A stretch of 64,000 bases of DNA from Candidatus Accumulibacter sp. ACC003 (lineage in GTDB: Bacteria > Pseudomonadota > Gammaproteobacteria > Burkholderiales > Rhodocyclaceae). This document shows, one piece after another, positions 18,948 to 28,900 of this stretch (its first letter is position 1; every line of letters starts with the position of its first letter). The stretch is taken from positions 62,001 through 126,000 of the forward strand of contig NZ_CAJQTX010000011.1 in NCBI RefSeq assembly GCF_907163085.1. The letters are read 5' to 3'. The position numbers and the translations under genes are program-made. The notes below the pieces were generated by a model. That model made no database searches. It saw only the letters and a program-made list of their open reading frames with translations, and was not told the DNA's origin.

Positions 18948-19001
18948 TTGGCACGCTTGGCACGCTTGGCACGCTTGGCACGCTTGGCACGCTCGGCACG
19001 C
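18948..19001. repeat. 9-bp tandem repeat, six units
   Basis: Five exact TTGGCACGC units and one TCGGCACGC unit. It begins 18 bp past the folK stop. On the other strand the unit is GCGTGCCAA, sharing the GTGCCA core with the larger array at 23636-23878. Confidence 0.95.
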
Positions 19002-19018
19002 GGGTTCGCGCGCGAACG

Positions 19019-19606
19019 CTAGTCAGGTAGCCTGGCGATGCGTTGCATGCTGACCGCCGGCAGCCACGCGGCCGCTTGGCCGCGACCCGGAATGCTCGCC
19101 TGCGGCGCGATTTCGAGCAAGGGTGCGATGACGAAGGCGCGCAGGTGCATGCGCGGGTGCGGGACGCGCAGGCGCGGGCTGTCGATGAGCGCATCGTCGT
19201 AGAGCAGCAGGTCGAGGTCAAGTGTGCGTGGGGCGTTGAGATACTCGCGGTGGCGGCCAAAAAGACGTTCGATGGCGAACAGCGCGTCGAGCAGCTGCAG
19301 CGCGCCAAGCCCGGTGGCCAGCGCGGCAACGGCGTTGATGAAGTCGGACTGGCCACGGATGCCAACCGGGGCGGTGCGATAAAGCGAAGAAACCGATAAC
19401 AGTCGCGATGCCGGCAGGCTGGCCAGCGCCGTTGCCGCGGCGCGGACCTGTGCCAGCGGGTCGGCGAGGTTGGCACCGAGTGCGATATAGGCCAGATGCG
19501 AAACTTCCGGCAGCGCGCGCAGCGGCGACGCATCGACACGCCGTTCGCTCGCCTGGCGGTCGGCATTCGCCGCCGTGGCTGATGCGCTGGCGTGGCCGCG
19601 CGTCAT
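19019..19606 (-). CDS. folK: 2-amino-4-hydroxy-6-hydroxymethyldihydropteridine pyrophosphokinase
   Basis: 195 aa. HPPK signatures include AYIALGANLADP, the loop SSLYRTAPVG, DFINAVAALATGLGALQLLDAL and RTLDLDLLLYDD (metal-binding Asp pair), then VPHPRMHLRAFVIAPL. It transfers pyrophosphate from ATP to the pterin in folate synthesis. I placed the start at 19606, where ATGA overlaps the pcnB stop; this leaves a ~35-residue tail before the fold. The order pcnB-folK is common in betaproteobacteria. Confidence 0.92.
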   Translation of the reverse strand: MTRGHASASATAANADRQASERRVDASPLRALPEVSHLAYIALGANLADPLAQVRAAATALASLPASRLLSVSSLYRTAPVGIRGQSDFINAVAALATGLGALQLLDALFAIERLFGRHREYLNAPRTLDLDLLLYDDALIDSPRLRVPHPRMHLRAFVIAPLLEIAPQASIPGRGQAAAWLPAVSMQRIARLPD

Positions 19607-20958
19607 TGTGGCGCGTTCGGGTATTGCCGGGTGGCCGCTGGCGTGCGCCGACGACGGCGGCGTTTTTTGGTTTCGCCGGCCGCTGGCGGCAACAGCATCG
19701 CCGCCCGGCCCTCGTCGTTGGCGTGCAGAAAATCGCTCCACCAGACGCTGATCTCCTGCTCGACTTCACCGGATTCGGCGCGCAGCAGCAGAAAGTCGTA
19801 GCCAGCCTTGAAGCGGGGTTGCTCGAGGATGCCGTAGGGCCGCTTGCCGGAGCGTTGTTCGAAGCGTGGCTGCAAGGCCCAGATGTCCTTGATGTCGCCG
19901 GCAATGCGGCGGGTGATCGCGAGCTTGCCGGCCTGGACATCGAGGACCTCGTCCATGGCCAGGAAGAGTGCGAGCGTCGCGGGTTCGCCGCGGCTCTTGA
20001 ACAGAGTCCATTTGGCCAGCACCTCGTGCCACAGCAGCGTCGCGAAAAGGAAGCCGGGTGAGATTGGCTTGCCCTCTTCGACGCGCCGATCGGTCGCTGC
20101 CAGGGCGAGCAGCACGAAGCGTTCGCCGAGCGGCTGTTCGAGAATGACGTCGAGGAGCGGCAGCAGGCCCTTGTGCAATCCCTCTTCGCGCAATTGCGCG
20201 ACACAGCGCAGCGCGTGCCCGGAGGTGAGGAGCTTCAACATCTCGTCGAACAGGCGCGACGGCGGCACGTTGTCGATCAACTCGGACATCTCGCGGATCG
20301 GTCGGCTGGCCGCCGGATCGATGGTCAGTCCGAGCTTGGCCGCCAGGCGTACAGCCCGCAGCATGCGCACCGGGTCTTCCCGGTAACGCGTCTTCGGGTC
20401 GCCGATCATGCGCAGCGTCTTTTGCCGCAGGTCGGCAACGCCATGGTGGTAATCGGTAATGATCTCGGAGCTGGGGTCGTAGTACAGCGCGTTGACCGTG
20501 AAATCGCGGCGCGCGGCGTCCTCCTCCTGGCTTCCGAAGACGTTGTCGCGCAGCACCCGACCTTGTTCGTCGGTTTGCGCCTTGTTGCCGGTGTGTTCGC
20601 CGTGATGGCCGCGGAAAGTGGTGACCTCGAGGGTCTCCGCGCCGATGCTGACGTGCACGATCTGGAAGCGGCGGCCAATGATCCGTGCGCGGCGGAAGCA
20701 GTGGCGCACCTGCTCGGGCGTAGCGTTGGTCGCGATGTCGAAGTCTTTCGGTGTCAGACCGGCCAGGAGGTCGCGAACGGCGCCGCCGACGATGTACGCT
20801 TGATAGCCGTTTTCCTGCAGCGTCGTGACGGTATTCTGGCCGCCGCGGCTGATCTGCTCACGCCGAAGACCGTGTTGGGCGACGGCGAGGATCGCCGGCT
20901 CGTTGGCGGTGCTGGCAGGTTTTCGGCGGAGAACGCGGGATATGAACTTGCGGATCAT
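19603..20958 (-). CDS. pcnB: Poly(A) polymerase I
   Basis: 451 aa. The nucleotidyltransferase head has YIVGGAVRDLLAG and the metal pair in PKDFDIATNATP; RRDFTVNALYY and RYREDPVRMLRAVRLAAKLG follow. The C-terminal tail is very basic (KKRRRRRRTP), as in PcnB rather than CCA-adding enzymes. It adds 3' poly(A) tails that promote RNA decay. It starts the folK overlap and lies downstream of the HAD gene. Confidence 0.92.
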   Translation of the reverse strand: MIRKFISRVLRRKPASTANEPAILAVAQHGLRREQISRGGQNTVTTLQENGYQAYIVGGAVRDLLAGLTPKDFDIATNATPEQVRHCFRRARIIGRRFQIVHVSIGAETLEVTTFRGHHGEHTGNKAQTDEQGRVLRDNVFGSQEEDAARRDFTVNALYYDPSSEIITDYHHGVADLRQKTLRMIGDPKTRYREDPVRMLRAVRLAAKLGLTIDPAASRPIREMSELIDNVPPSRLFDEMLKLLTSGHALRCVAQLREEGLHKGLLPLLDVILEQPLGERFVLLALAATDRRVEEGKPISPGFLFATLLWHEVLAKWTLFKSRGEPATLALFLAMDEVLDVQAGKLAITRRIAGDIKDIWALQPRFEQRSGKRPYGILEQPRFKAGYDFLLLRAESGEVEQEISVWWSDFLHANDEGRAAMLLPPAAGETKKRRRRRRTPAATRQYPNAPQ

Positions 20959-21064
20959 CGCTGGTGTGTACTTCCTGAGTCTACTCTGTGGGTTATATCG
21001 TGCGTCAGGCGCCGCATGATAGCCGATATGGCGCCCGCCAGCGCTGATCGTCCGCTGATCGGCT

Positions 21065-21730
21065 TCAGCTCAGGAGGCTCAGGATCGGCCAGCCGGCCGC
21101 TTCGGCACGCGCCCGCAGCGTCGGGTCGGGGTCTACCGCGACCGGGTTGCTGACCCTGGACAGCAAGGGTAGGTCGTTTTGCGAGTCGCTGTAGAACCAG
21201 CTGCGCTCGAAACTTCCCCACCACATCCCCATCGCTTCAAGCCAGTCGTCCACGCGTTTGACCTTGCCTTCCCGGAACGACGGCGTGCCGCGAGCAAAGC
21301 CCGTGAACTGGCCGTTTTCGTGTGCCGGGATGGTGGCGATCAGATGCGCGACACCGAGTTCGCGGAGCAGCGGTGCGGTGACGAAGCTATTGGTCGCGGT
21401 GACGATGGCGCACAGCGCGCCGCTGTCGAGGTGTTGCCGAACCAGTGCACGTGCCTTGGCGCCGACAATCGGCACGATGTGTCGAGTCATGAACTCGCCG
21501 AGCCAGGCGTCGAGGACGCTGCGCGGGTGGCGTGCCAGGGGCCGCAGCTGGAAATCGAGAAAGGCGTTGATATCGAGGGTGCCAGCCTTGTATTGCTCAT
21601 AAAACTCGATATTCCGTGTTTCGTACACGCCGCGCTCGAGAACGCCCTTGGCGATCAGAAACTGCGCCCATTCAAAATCGCTGTCACCAGCGATCAAGGT
21701 GTTGTCGAGGTCAAAGAGGACAAGATCCAT
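21065..21730 (-). CDS. HAD-IB family phosphatase (SerB-like)
   Basis: 221 aa. The nucleophile motif is LVLFDLDNTLI, motif II is IVTATNSF, and motif III/IV are KVKRVDDW and YSDSQNDLPLL. The cap region contains EFYEQYKAGTLD. It resembles the HAD-IB phosphatases usually found between hda and pcnB in this group. The phosphorylated substrate is unknown. It is 19 bp downstream of hda on the same strand. Confidence 0.88.
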   Translation of the reverse strand: MDLVLFDLDNTLIAGDSDFEWAQFLIAKGVLERGVYETRNIEFYEQYKAGTLDINAFLDFQLRPLARHPRSVLDAWLGEFMTRHIVPIVGAKARALVRQHLDSGALCAIVTATNSFVTAPLLRELGVAHLIATIPAHENGQFTGFARGTPSFREGKVKRVDDWLEAMGMWWGSFERSWFYSDSQNDLPLLSRVSNPVAVDPDPTLRARAEAAGWPILSLLS

Positions 21731-21749
21731 CGTTGTTCTTTCGGGCAGG

Positions 21750-22406
21750 TCAGATATTCAGCGAAGTCTGCAGGATTTCACGCAGCAGCGGCAGGGTGAC
21801 CGGGCGCTTGTGTTCGAGCGAGTAGCGGTCGATCGTCGCCAGCAAGGCCGCCAGGCTGCGCATGTCGCGCGGCGCCCGCGAAAAAAGGTAGTTGAAAGCG
21901 TCCGGCGGCAGGACCAGACCGCGGGCGCGCGCCTGTTCGGCGAGCGCCGCCAGCTTTTCGGCGTCGCTCAGTGGCTGCAGTCGGTAGAGCAAGCCGCTGG
22001 CCAGCCGCGTGCGCAGGTCTTCGCGCATCGCCAGGCGCAGCGGCGGTACGCTGGCCGCCGCGAGCAGGCGGCCAGCGTGAGCGGGCAAGCGATTGATCAG
22101 GTTAAAGAGCGCGATCTGGCCAATCTCACTGAGGGCTTCGACGTTGTCGACCGCGTGCCAGCTACTGTCGGGCGAGATGCCGGACAGATCGGCATCGAGC
22201 TGTGCGTCCAGGTAGCTTGCCTGGCAGGCCTGCAACAGATGCGACTTGCCGGCGCCGGCGTCGCCCCAGAGAAAGAACAGCGGCTCGTGCCTGGTCGGTG
22301 CCAGCCAGTCCGCCAGTCCGGTCAGCACCTCGGCGTTGCTACCGGCGACGAAATTCTCCAGGCTGGGGCTGGCCTCGGGCAGCAGGTCAAGGATCAGCTG
22401 GCGCAT
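21750..22406 (-). CDS. hda: DnaA regulatory inactivator Hda
   Basis: 218 aa starting [19 protein letters not shown], the clamp-binding QL-containing N-terminus typical of Hda; an upstream in-frame ATG at 22448 would add a Pro-rich tail. It has Walker A-like [19 protein letters not shown] and a DnaA-like AAA+ lid. With the beta clamp it stimulates ATP hydrolysis on DnaA to limit reinitiation. It is divergent from purM with about 140 bp between starts. Confidence 0.9.
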   Translation of the reverse strand: MRQLILDLLPEASPSLENFVAGSNAEVLTGLADWLAPTRHEPLFFLWGDAGAGKSHLLQACQASYLDAQLDADLSGISPDSSWHAVDNVEALSEIGQIALFNLINRLPAHAGRLLAAASVPPLRLAMREDLRTRLASGLLYRLQPLSDAEKLAALAEQARARGLVLPPDAFNYLFSRAPRDMRSLAALLATIDRYSLEHKRPVTLPLLREILQTSLNI

Positions 22407-22549
22407 CGGGGGTGGTTCAGGCTTGGGGGTTGGCGGTGCGATCAACACGCGGGAGGACCATTTCGGATAAAATTCGGCATCAGGCGGTCGGAGTGGCGCA
22501 TTCTAGCACTACCCGGCGTTCGCCAGCCTTGCTCGGGATGCGCTCCAAG

Positions 22550-23587
22550 ATGACTCAGGAATCTCTCTCCTATCGCGACGCCGGTGTCGATATCGATGCC
22601 GGCGATGAACTCGTCGAACGAATCAAGCCCTTTGCGCGAAAAACGCATCGCGAAGGCGTACTCGGTGGTATCGGCGGCTTTGGCGCCTTGTTCGAAGTGC
22701 CGAAGCGCTATCGCGAACCGGTGCTGGTCTCGGGTACCGACGGCGTCGGCACCAAACTCAAGCTGGCCTTCCAGTTGCAGCGGCATGACACCATCGGCAT
22801 CGACCTGGTGGCGATGAGCGTCAACGACATCCTCGTGCAAGGCGCCGAGCCGCTGTTCTTCCTCGACTATCTGGCTTGCGGCAAGCTCGATGTGGTGACC
22901 GCGGCGCGCGTCGTGAAAGGGATCGCCAGCGGCTGCGAGCTGGCGGGCTGCGCGCTGATCGGTGGCGAGACGGCCGAAATGCCGGGGATGTATCCCGAAG
23001 GCGAATACGACCTCGCCGGCTTCGCCGTCGGTGTCGTCGAAAAGTCGGCGATCATCGACGGGTCGACGATCATTGCCGGTGACGTCGTGCTCGGCCTGCC
23101 GTCATCGGGAGCGCATTCCAACGGCTACTCCTTGCTGCGCAAGATCGTCGCCCGCTCGGGTGCTGATCTGAACGCGTCGTTCGACGCCGAGCAGACGCTG
23201 GCCGACGCGCTAATGGCGCCGACGCGGATCTACGTCAAGCCGCTGCTGGCCTTGCTGCGGACGCTGCCGGTGAAGGGCATGGCGCACATTACCGGCGGTG
23301 GCTTGACCGGCAACGTGCCGCGTGTCCTGCCGGCCGGCGTCAAGGCCGAGATCGTGCAGACGGCGTGGCAGCGCCCGCCGCTGTTCGACTGGCTGCAAAG
23401 CGAAGGCGGCGTTGCCGACAGCGAGATGCACCGGGTCTTCAACTGCGGCATCGGGATGGTCGTCGTCGTCGCCCGCGAGAGCGTGCAACAGGCCTTGCAG
23501 GTCCTGCACGACGCGGGCGAGCCAGCGCTGGTCATCGGCAGCATCACGCCGCGCCGCGACGGCGAAGCGCCGACCATCGTCACCTAG
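22550..23587 (+). CDS. purM: Phosphoribosylformylglycinamidine cyclo-ligase
   Basis: 345 aa, the same length as the E. coli enzyme. It begins [20 protein letters not shown] and contains [47 protein letters not shown] and [16 protein letters not shown]. It closes the imidazole ring to give AIR in purine synthesis. The frame stays open upstream to 22202, but the family N-terminus fixes the start at 22550. The 3' side carries the 27-unit tandem array 48 bp past the stop. Confidence 0.95.
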   Translation: MTQESLSYRDAGVDIDAGDELVERIKPFARKTHREGVLGGIGGFGALFEVPKRYREPVLVSGTDGVGTKLKLAFQLQRHDTIGIDLVAMSVNDILVQGAEPLFFLDYLACGKLDVVTAARVVKGIASGCELAGCALIGGETAEMPGMYPEGEYDLAGFAVGVVEKSAIIDGSTIIAGDVVLGLPSSGAHSNGYSLLRKIVARSGADLNASFDAEQTLADALMAPTRIYVKPLLALLRTLPVKGMAHITGGGLTGNVPRVLPAGVKAEIVQTAWQRPPLFDWLQSEGGVADSEMHRVFNCGIGMVVVVARESVQQALQVLHDAGEPALVIGSITPRRDGEAPTIVT

Positions 23588-23635
23588 TCTTTGGTCGTCC
23601 AGGCTGCGGCGCCAGGCCGGGCACTCTGCAGCAGC

Positions 23636-23878
23636 GCCAGGAGTGCCAGGAGTGCCAGGAGTGCCAGGAGTGCCAGGAGTGCCAGGAGTGCCAGGAGTGC
23701 CAGGAGTGCCAGGAGTGCCAGGAGTGCCAGGAGTGCCAGGAGTGCCAGGAGTGCCAGGAGTGCCAGGAGTGCCAGGAGTGCCAGGAGTGCCAGGAGTGCC
23801 AGGAGTGCCAGGAGTGCCAGGAGTGCCAGGAGTGCCAGGAGTGCCAGGAGTGCCAGGAGTGCCAGGAGTGCCAGGAGT
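23636..23878. repeat. Perfect 9-bp minisatellite, 27 units
   Basis: Twenty-seven GCCAGGAGT units (243 bp) with no mismatch that I can see. It lies between the convergent 3' ends of purM and the gene at 23922-24260. Because 9 is a multiple of 3, several frames stay open and would encode GVP, ECQ, SAR or, in reverse, GTP repeats; none has a plausible start. Confidence 0.97.
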
Positions 23879-23921
23879 GCCGCCGGGGCCGCAGTGCTGC
23901 ACCTGCTCCGCAGGCGCTGGC

Positions 23922-24260
23922 TCAGACCTTGATGTTGATCTTGACGTCGTCGCCGGCTTTCCGCCGCCCTCTTTGCGAGCGCGTGTCGAGCAACACCGGG
24001 AGTTTTTCCGAGCGCCGCTCGACTTGCCGGCGCTCGATGGCGACGGTTTGCCCTGCCGGCTCGGGGACGTCCGGGGTGGCTGTTTCATGCTGCGGTCGCG
24101 GCTGGCGTTCGGTCACCGGCAACGACTGATCGTGCGCGGCGGCTGACAGCTCGTCGCCAACTCTGTTCGAACTGGTGACCGGTTCTGTTTTCCTGACTTC
24201 GTCGGTCTCTGGTTTGCCGACATTGCTGACCAGCGGTACGACTTCAGCTGGAATCCTCAT
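23922..24260 (-). CDS. Conserved hypothetical protein, basic C-terminus
   Basis: 112 aa. It starts [15 protein letters not shown] after AGGAG; an in-frame ATG 93 bases upstream lacks a ribosome site. The centre is polar and low in complexity. The C-terminus [25 protein letters not shown] ends in an Arg-rich segment and then VKINIKV. I believe the pattern recurs in related Rhodocyclales proteins but know no function for it. No signal or membrane segment is seen. It converges on purM across the tandem array. Confidence 0.6.
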   Translation of the reverse strand: MRIPAEVVPLVSNVGKPETDEVRKTEPVTSSNRVGDELSAAAHDQSLPVTERQPRPQHETATPDVPEPAGQTVAIERRQVERRSEKLPVLLDTRSQRGRRKAGDDVKINIKV

Positions 24261-24560
24261 TGTCCTACTCCTGCGCAAGGGACCGTCAGAGAAAGAAAGC
24301 GCCGGCTGCCGGGAAATCGGCAGATAACGGGTTGACGGCAAACTGCCGGCCAAACTTTAGCATCGCGGCGGGAAAGGCCGGACGCTCGCTGCCAATTGCA
24401 CGCCGTTCTCGCCCGCTCCTGAACTGTCGGCGGTGTCGATTGGCGAGCCTAGCGAAGGCGCTGCCGGGGCGCTTCGCCGCGTCGGCCGCTCGTCGAGTTT
24501 GCGATTTGCGCGGCCTTCGATACACTGCGCTGGCCTGCCGGTCGCTGCCGGTTGAACGCT
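24261..24560. other. Intergenic, no gene seen
   Basis: Between the divergent hypothetical gene and the fold-back element. No frame with support and no clear promoter found. Confidence 0.4.
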
Positions 24561-24725
24561 TTAAGGCGATTGCCGGAAAAGGACGTACCAGATTGCGCCG
24601 GATTTTCGGTCGTCTTCAAGGCGCGACAACAGGCGCATAGTCCAACTATGTAACTGTTGTCGCAACACCGAAGACGGGTGAAAAGACAAGCAAGATGGTA
24701 TGTTCTTTGACAGAAATCGCCTAAC
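24561..24725. repeat. 165-bp imperfect fold-back element upstream of the RND operon
   Basis: The two ~80-bp halves are inverted copies with roughly two-thirds match. The outer blocks are TTAAGGCGATT and its partner, then ACGTACCA/ACATACCA and GTCTTC, with the best match in GCGACAACAG near the centre. The tip is CATAG-TCCAA-CTATG. It ends 35 bp before the adaptor ATG, so it would form the 5' leader of any longer transcript. Confidence 0.75.
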
Positions 24726-24759
24726 TACTTACTCGCCGCGGCGGGAGATGTGGATCCTC

Positions 24760-25956
24760 ATGTCGAGCACAAATAATCGTTTTCTCGTAGTGGCCGCGGC
24801 GATCGTCGGTCTGGTCGTTCTCGGCTACCTGGCTTATACAGGCTTCCGCGCGCCAGGCGGCCCGAAGATCGCCGCGGCGCCCGCCGCTGGCGCTGCCAAG
24901 CCCGGCGCCGCAGCGCCAACCGGGGCGCCGGGTGTTTTTCCCTTGCCGGTGGAAACGGCCCGCGTCGAGGCCTCCGAAGTCGCTGTCGACGCGACCGCCG
25001 TCGGCTCGCTGCGTTCGAACGAGTCGGTCGTTCTGCGCCCGGAGATCGCTGGGCGTATTGCGTCGATCCACTTCAAGGACGGCGTCGCGGTCGGCAAGGG
25101 CGCTCTACTGGTGGCGCTCGACGCCGCGACGCAGGCGGCCGAAGTCGATCAGGCGCAGGCCAGTCTGGCTCTGGCGCAGGCCAACTACCAACGTACGCAG
25201 GATCTCTTCGCCAGGAAATTCATCAGCGGCCAGGCGCTTGACAACACGCAGGCCGCGCTCAAAGTTCAGGAAGCCGCGCTGGCTCTGGCGCAGGCGCGCT
25301 TTGACAAGACGCGTCTGCGGGCGCCGTTTTCAGGGGTCGTCGGGATTCGCAGCGTCAGCGTCGGTGATTACGTCAAGGAAGGGCAGGAGTTGGTCAACCT
25401 TGAGGACATCGCTACCCTCAAGGTCGATTTTCGCTTGCCCGAGTCTTACCTCGCGCGGCTCAGACCCGGGCAGGCCCTCGAGGTGTCGAGCGACGCGCTG
25501 CCGGGCCACGTCTTCGCGGCCGTTCTGGAGGCGGTCAATCCGCTGGTCGAGGCCAGCGGTCGTGCCATCTCGCTGCGCGCCAGTCTGGCAAACGGCGAGG
25601 GCCGGCTGCGTCCCGGCATGTTCGTCCGCGTTCGCCTGATCTTCGAGCACCGCAACAATGTGCTGTTGATTCCGGAACAGGCGGTGGTCCCGGACAGCAA
25701 AACGCCCTACGTCTATCGCGTCGTCGATGGCCAGGCGAAACGCGCGCCAATCAAGACCGGCTTGCGGCGCGGCGCGCAGGTCGAGGTGATCGAGGGTTTG
25801 CAGGTCGGTGACGAGATCGTGACCGCTGGCCAGCTGAAGCTGCGTGACGGCGCGCCGGTGCGCGCCGTCGGCGACGGCCTTGGCCAGGCGCCACCTGCCG
25901 CCGATACGCCGGCGGCGGCCGGCCAGGCCGCCGGATCGCCAGGGCAGGCCAAATGA
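24760..25956 (+). CDS. RND efflux periplasmic adaptor (membrane fusion protein)
   Basis: 398 aa. One N-terminal membrane helix (RFLVVAAAIVGLVVLGYLAY) is followed by an Ala/Pro-rich linker. The lipoyl halves are seen as GRIASIHFKDGVAVGKGALL and TRLRAPFSGVVGIRSVSVGDYV, with an alpha hairpin between (QAQASLALAQANYQRTQDL). Beta-barrel and membrane-proximal domains follow. It links the inner-membrane pump to an outer-membrane channel, which is not encoded next to it. The start is the ATG at 24760; 24748 is an alternative. It overlaps the pump gene by four bases (ATGA). Confidence 0.9.
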   Translation: MSSTNNRFLVVAAAIVGLVVLGYLAYTGFRAPGGPKIAAAPAAGAAKPGAAAPTGAPGVFPLPVETARVEASEVAVDATAVGSLRSNESVVLRPEIAGRIASIHFKDGVAVGKGALLVALDAATQAAEVDQAQASLALAQANYQRTQDLFARKFISGQALDNTQAALKVQEAALALAQARFDKTRLRAPFSGVVGIRSVSVGDYVKEGQELVNLEDIATLKVDFRLPESYLARLRPGQALEVSSDALPGHVFAAVLEAVNPLVEASGRAISLRASLANGEGRLRPGMFVRVRLIFEHRNNVLLIPEQAVVPDSKTPYVYRVVDGQAKRAPIKTGLRRGAQVEVIEGLQVGDEIVTAGQLKLRDGAPVRAVGDGLGQAPPAADTPAAAGQAAGSPGQAK

Positions 25957-28900
25957 AGATTTCCGATCTGTGCATCCGTCGGCCGGTCTTCGCGACGGTG
26001 CTGTCGCTGGCGATCATGCTCGTCGGGCTGGTCTCGTACACGCGTTTGCCGGTCCGCGAATACCCGAAAATCGACGAGCCGGTGGTGACCGTAGACACCA
26101 CCTATCGCGGCGCGTCGGCCGAGATCGTCGAGTCGCAGATCAGCAAACCACTCGAGGATTCTCTGGCCGGCATCGAGGGGGTTGACGTGATCACCTCGAT
26201 CTCGCGGCAGGAGAACAGCCAGATCTCGGTGCGCTTCAAGCTCGAACGCAACCCCGACTCGGCGGCCGCCGACGTCCGCGACCGTGTTTCCCGGGTCCGC
26301 GCCAAGCTGCCGACGGACATCGACGAGCCAGTGATTGCCAAGGTCGAGGCCGACGCCAATCCGATCATCTGGCTGGCTTTCTCGTCCGACCAGCACTCGG
26401 CGCTGGAAGTCACCGACGTCGCCAATCGCATCGTCAAACCGCGCCTGCAGACGCTGCCCGGCGCCGCCGACGTGCGCGTCTTCGGCGAACGCCGCTACGC
26501 GATGCGCATCTGGCTCGATCGCGATCGGCTGGCGGCTTTCAAACTGACACCGCAGGACGTCGAGGATGCCTTGCGGCGGCAGAACGTCGAGGTGCCGGCA
26601 GGCCGTATCGAAAGCCAGAGTCGCGAGTTCTCGGTGGTCGCCCGGACCGATCTGTCCGAGCCGAAACAGTTCGCCGAGATCATCGTCAAGCAGACCAGCG
26701 ACGGCCAGGGCAGCTACCCGGTGCGCATCGCTGATATTGGCCGTGTCGAGCTCGGTGCGGCGTCGGAGCGCAGCAGCGTTCGTTTCAACGGCCGGCCGGC
26801 GGTTGCCCTGGGAGTGATCAAGCAGGCGACGGCCAATCCACTCGAGTTGTCGAAGGCCTTGCGCGCCGAGCTCCCGAAAGTGATCGGCGAATTGCCGGCG
26901 GGGATGACGGTGAACATCGCGTACGACTCGTCGGTGTTCATCGCGCGCTCGATCGATGCGGTATTCGAGACCATCGGCGAGGCGATGTTGCTGGTGCTAC
27001 TGATCATCTTCCTGTTTCTGCGTAACTTCCGGGCGACTTTGATCCCGCTGGTGACCATCCCGGTGTCGCTGATCGGCTCTTTTGCGCTGATGCTGATGCT
27101 CGGCTTCACGATCAACACGCTGACGCTACTGGCGCTGGTCCTGGCCATCGGCCTGGTGGTCGACGACGCGATCGTCGTCCTCGAGAATATCTATCGGCAC
27201 ATCGAACAAGGCATGCCGCGGCGGCAGGCGGCGCTGCAGGGCGCGCAGGAGATTGGCTTTGCGGTCGTCGCGATGACCATCACGCTGGCCGCGGTCTATG
27301 CGCCGGTGGCCTTCATGACCGGTCGTACCGGCAAGCTGTTCGTCGAGTTCGCGCTGACGCTGGCTGGCGCCGTCCTGGTTTCGGGCTTCGTCGCGCTGAC
27401 GCTGTCGCCGATGATGTGTTCCTTGCTGCTGAAACACGAAACCCGGCACGGCAAAGCCTACGTCTGGGTCGAGAATGTCCTGAATGGGCTGACGCGCGGC
27501 TATCGCCGGGTGCTGACGCTGGCGCTGGCGCGGCGCTGGTTGGTGATGCTGGTCTTCGTCGTCGTCGCCGGCTCGAATGTCTTCCTGCTCAAGGCTTTGA
27601 AGTCCGAACTGGCGCCGATCGAGGATCGCGGCATCATTCTCGGCGTCTTCCTGGCGCCGGAAGGCGCGACGCTGGACTATACCGACAAGTACGCGCGGCA
27701 GCTCGAGGACATTTACGCCCATACCAAAGACGTCGAGCGTTACTTCGTCGTCGCCGGTAACCCGACGGTCAGCCAGGGCATCTCCTTTGTCGGCCTCGCC
27801 GACTGGAAGGAACGCCAGCGCAGCTCCGGCGACGTGGTCAAGGAGTTGTTCCCCCGCTTCATGGGAATTCCCGGCGTGCTGGCCTTCCCCGTACAGCCGC
27901 CTTCGCTGGGTCAGAGCCCGCGTGAGCGGCCGATCAACTTCGTCATCCTGACCTCGGCGTCGTACGCCGAACTTGAACAGATGACTCGCAAGATTCTCGA
28001 CGAGGTCGCCAAGAATTCGGGTTTCAGCAACGTCGATATCGATCTCAAGCTCAACAAGCCCGAGCTGTCGGTGCTCGTCAATCGTGACAAATCGTCCGAT
28101 ACCGGTGTGCAGATCGAGACCGTCGGCCGGACGCTGGAAACGATGCTCGGCGGTCGCCAGGTCACGCGCTTCAAGCGCGAAGGCGAGCAGTACGACGTGA
28201 TCGTGCAGGTCGCCGACAGCGATCGGGCAACGCCTTCCGACATCCGCGACATCTTTGTCCGTGCCAGGGACGGCAGCATGATCCCGCTGGCCAACCTGTT
28301 GACCGTCAACGAAACGGTCAGCCCGCGCGAACTCAACCACTTCGGGCAGCGCCGGGCGGTCACCATAACCGCCAACCTGACGCCGGGCTACACCATGGGT
28401 GAGGCGCTGAGCTTTCTGGAGCAAACCGCCGGCAGCGTTCTGCCAGCGGGCTACGCGATCGATTACGCCGGCCAGTCGCGTGAGTTCAAACTTTCGTCGT
28501 CGTCGTTGGCCCTGACCTTCGTGCTCGCGCTGGCTTTCATCTATCTGGTCCTCGCCGCCCAGTTCGAGAGTTTCCGCGATCCGTTCATCATCATGCTGAC
28601 GGTGCCCCTGTCGATGACCGGCGCGTTGCTGGCGTTGCTGCTCAGTGGCGGCACGCTCAACGTTTATAGCCAGATCGGGCTGGTGACGCTGGTCGGGCTG
28701 ATCACCAAGCACGGCATCCTGATCGTCGAGTTCGCCAACCAGCTGCAGGAGCAGGGGAAGGAAATCAGGCAGGCGGTGATCGACGCCTCCGAATTGCGGC
28801 TGCGGCCGATCCTGATGACCACCGGGGCGATGGTCCTGGGAACGATTCCGCTGGCCCTGGCCAGCGGCGCCGGCGCCGAGAGTCGGCAGCAGATCGGTTG

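Noticed and set aside
18948-19001. Array of sigma-54 -24 elements (each unit contains TGGCACG)
   Set aside because: No TTGC follows at the required distance in any unit, so it is a chance match to half of the consensus.
23636-23878. CRISPR array
   Set aside because: The units are contiguous 9-mers with no spacers, and no cas gene is present.
23210-24088. Collagen-like minus-strand frame with (Gly-Thr-Pro)n
   Set aside because: It arises only because a 9-bp array leaves frames open; it runs antisense through purM and has no ribosome site.
23591-24146. Plus-strand frames with GVP, ECQ or SAR repeats
   Set aside because: Same cause as above; each begins inside purM or at an unsupported start and overlaps the gene at 23922-24260.
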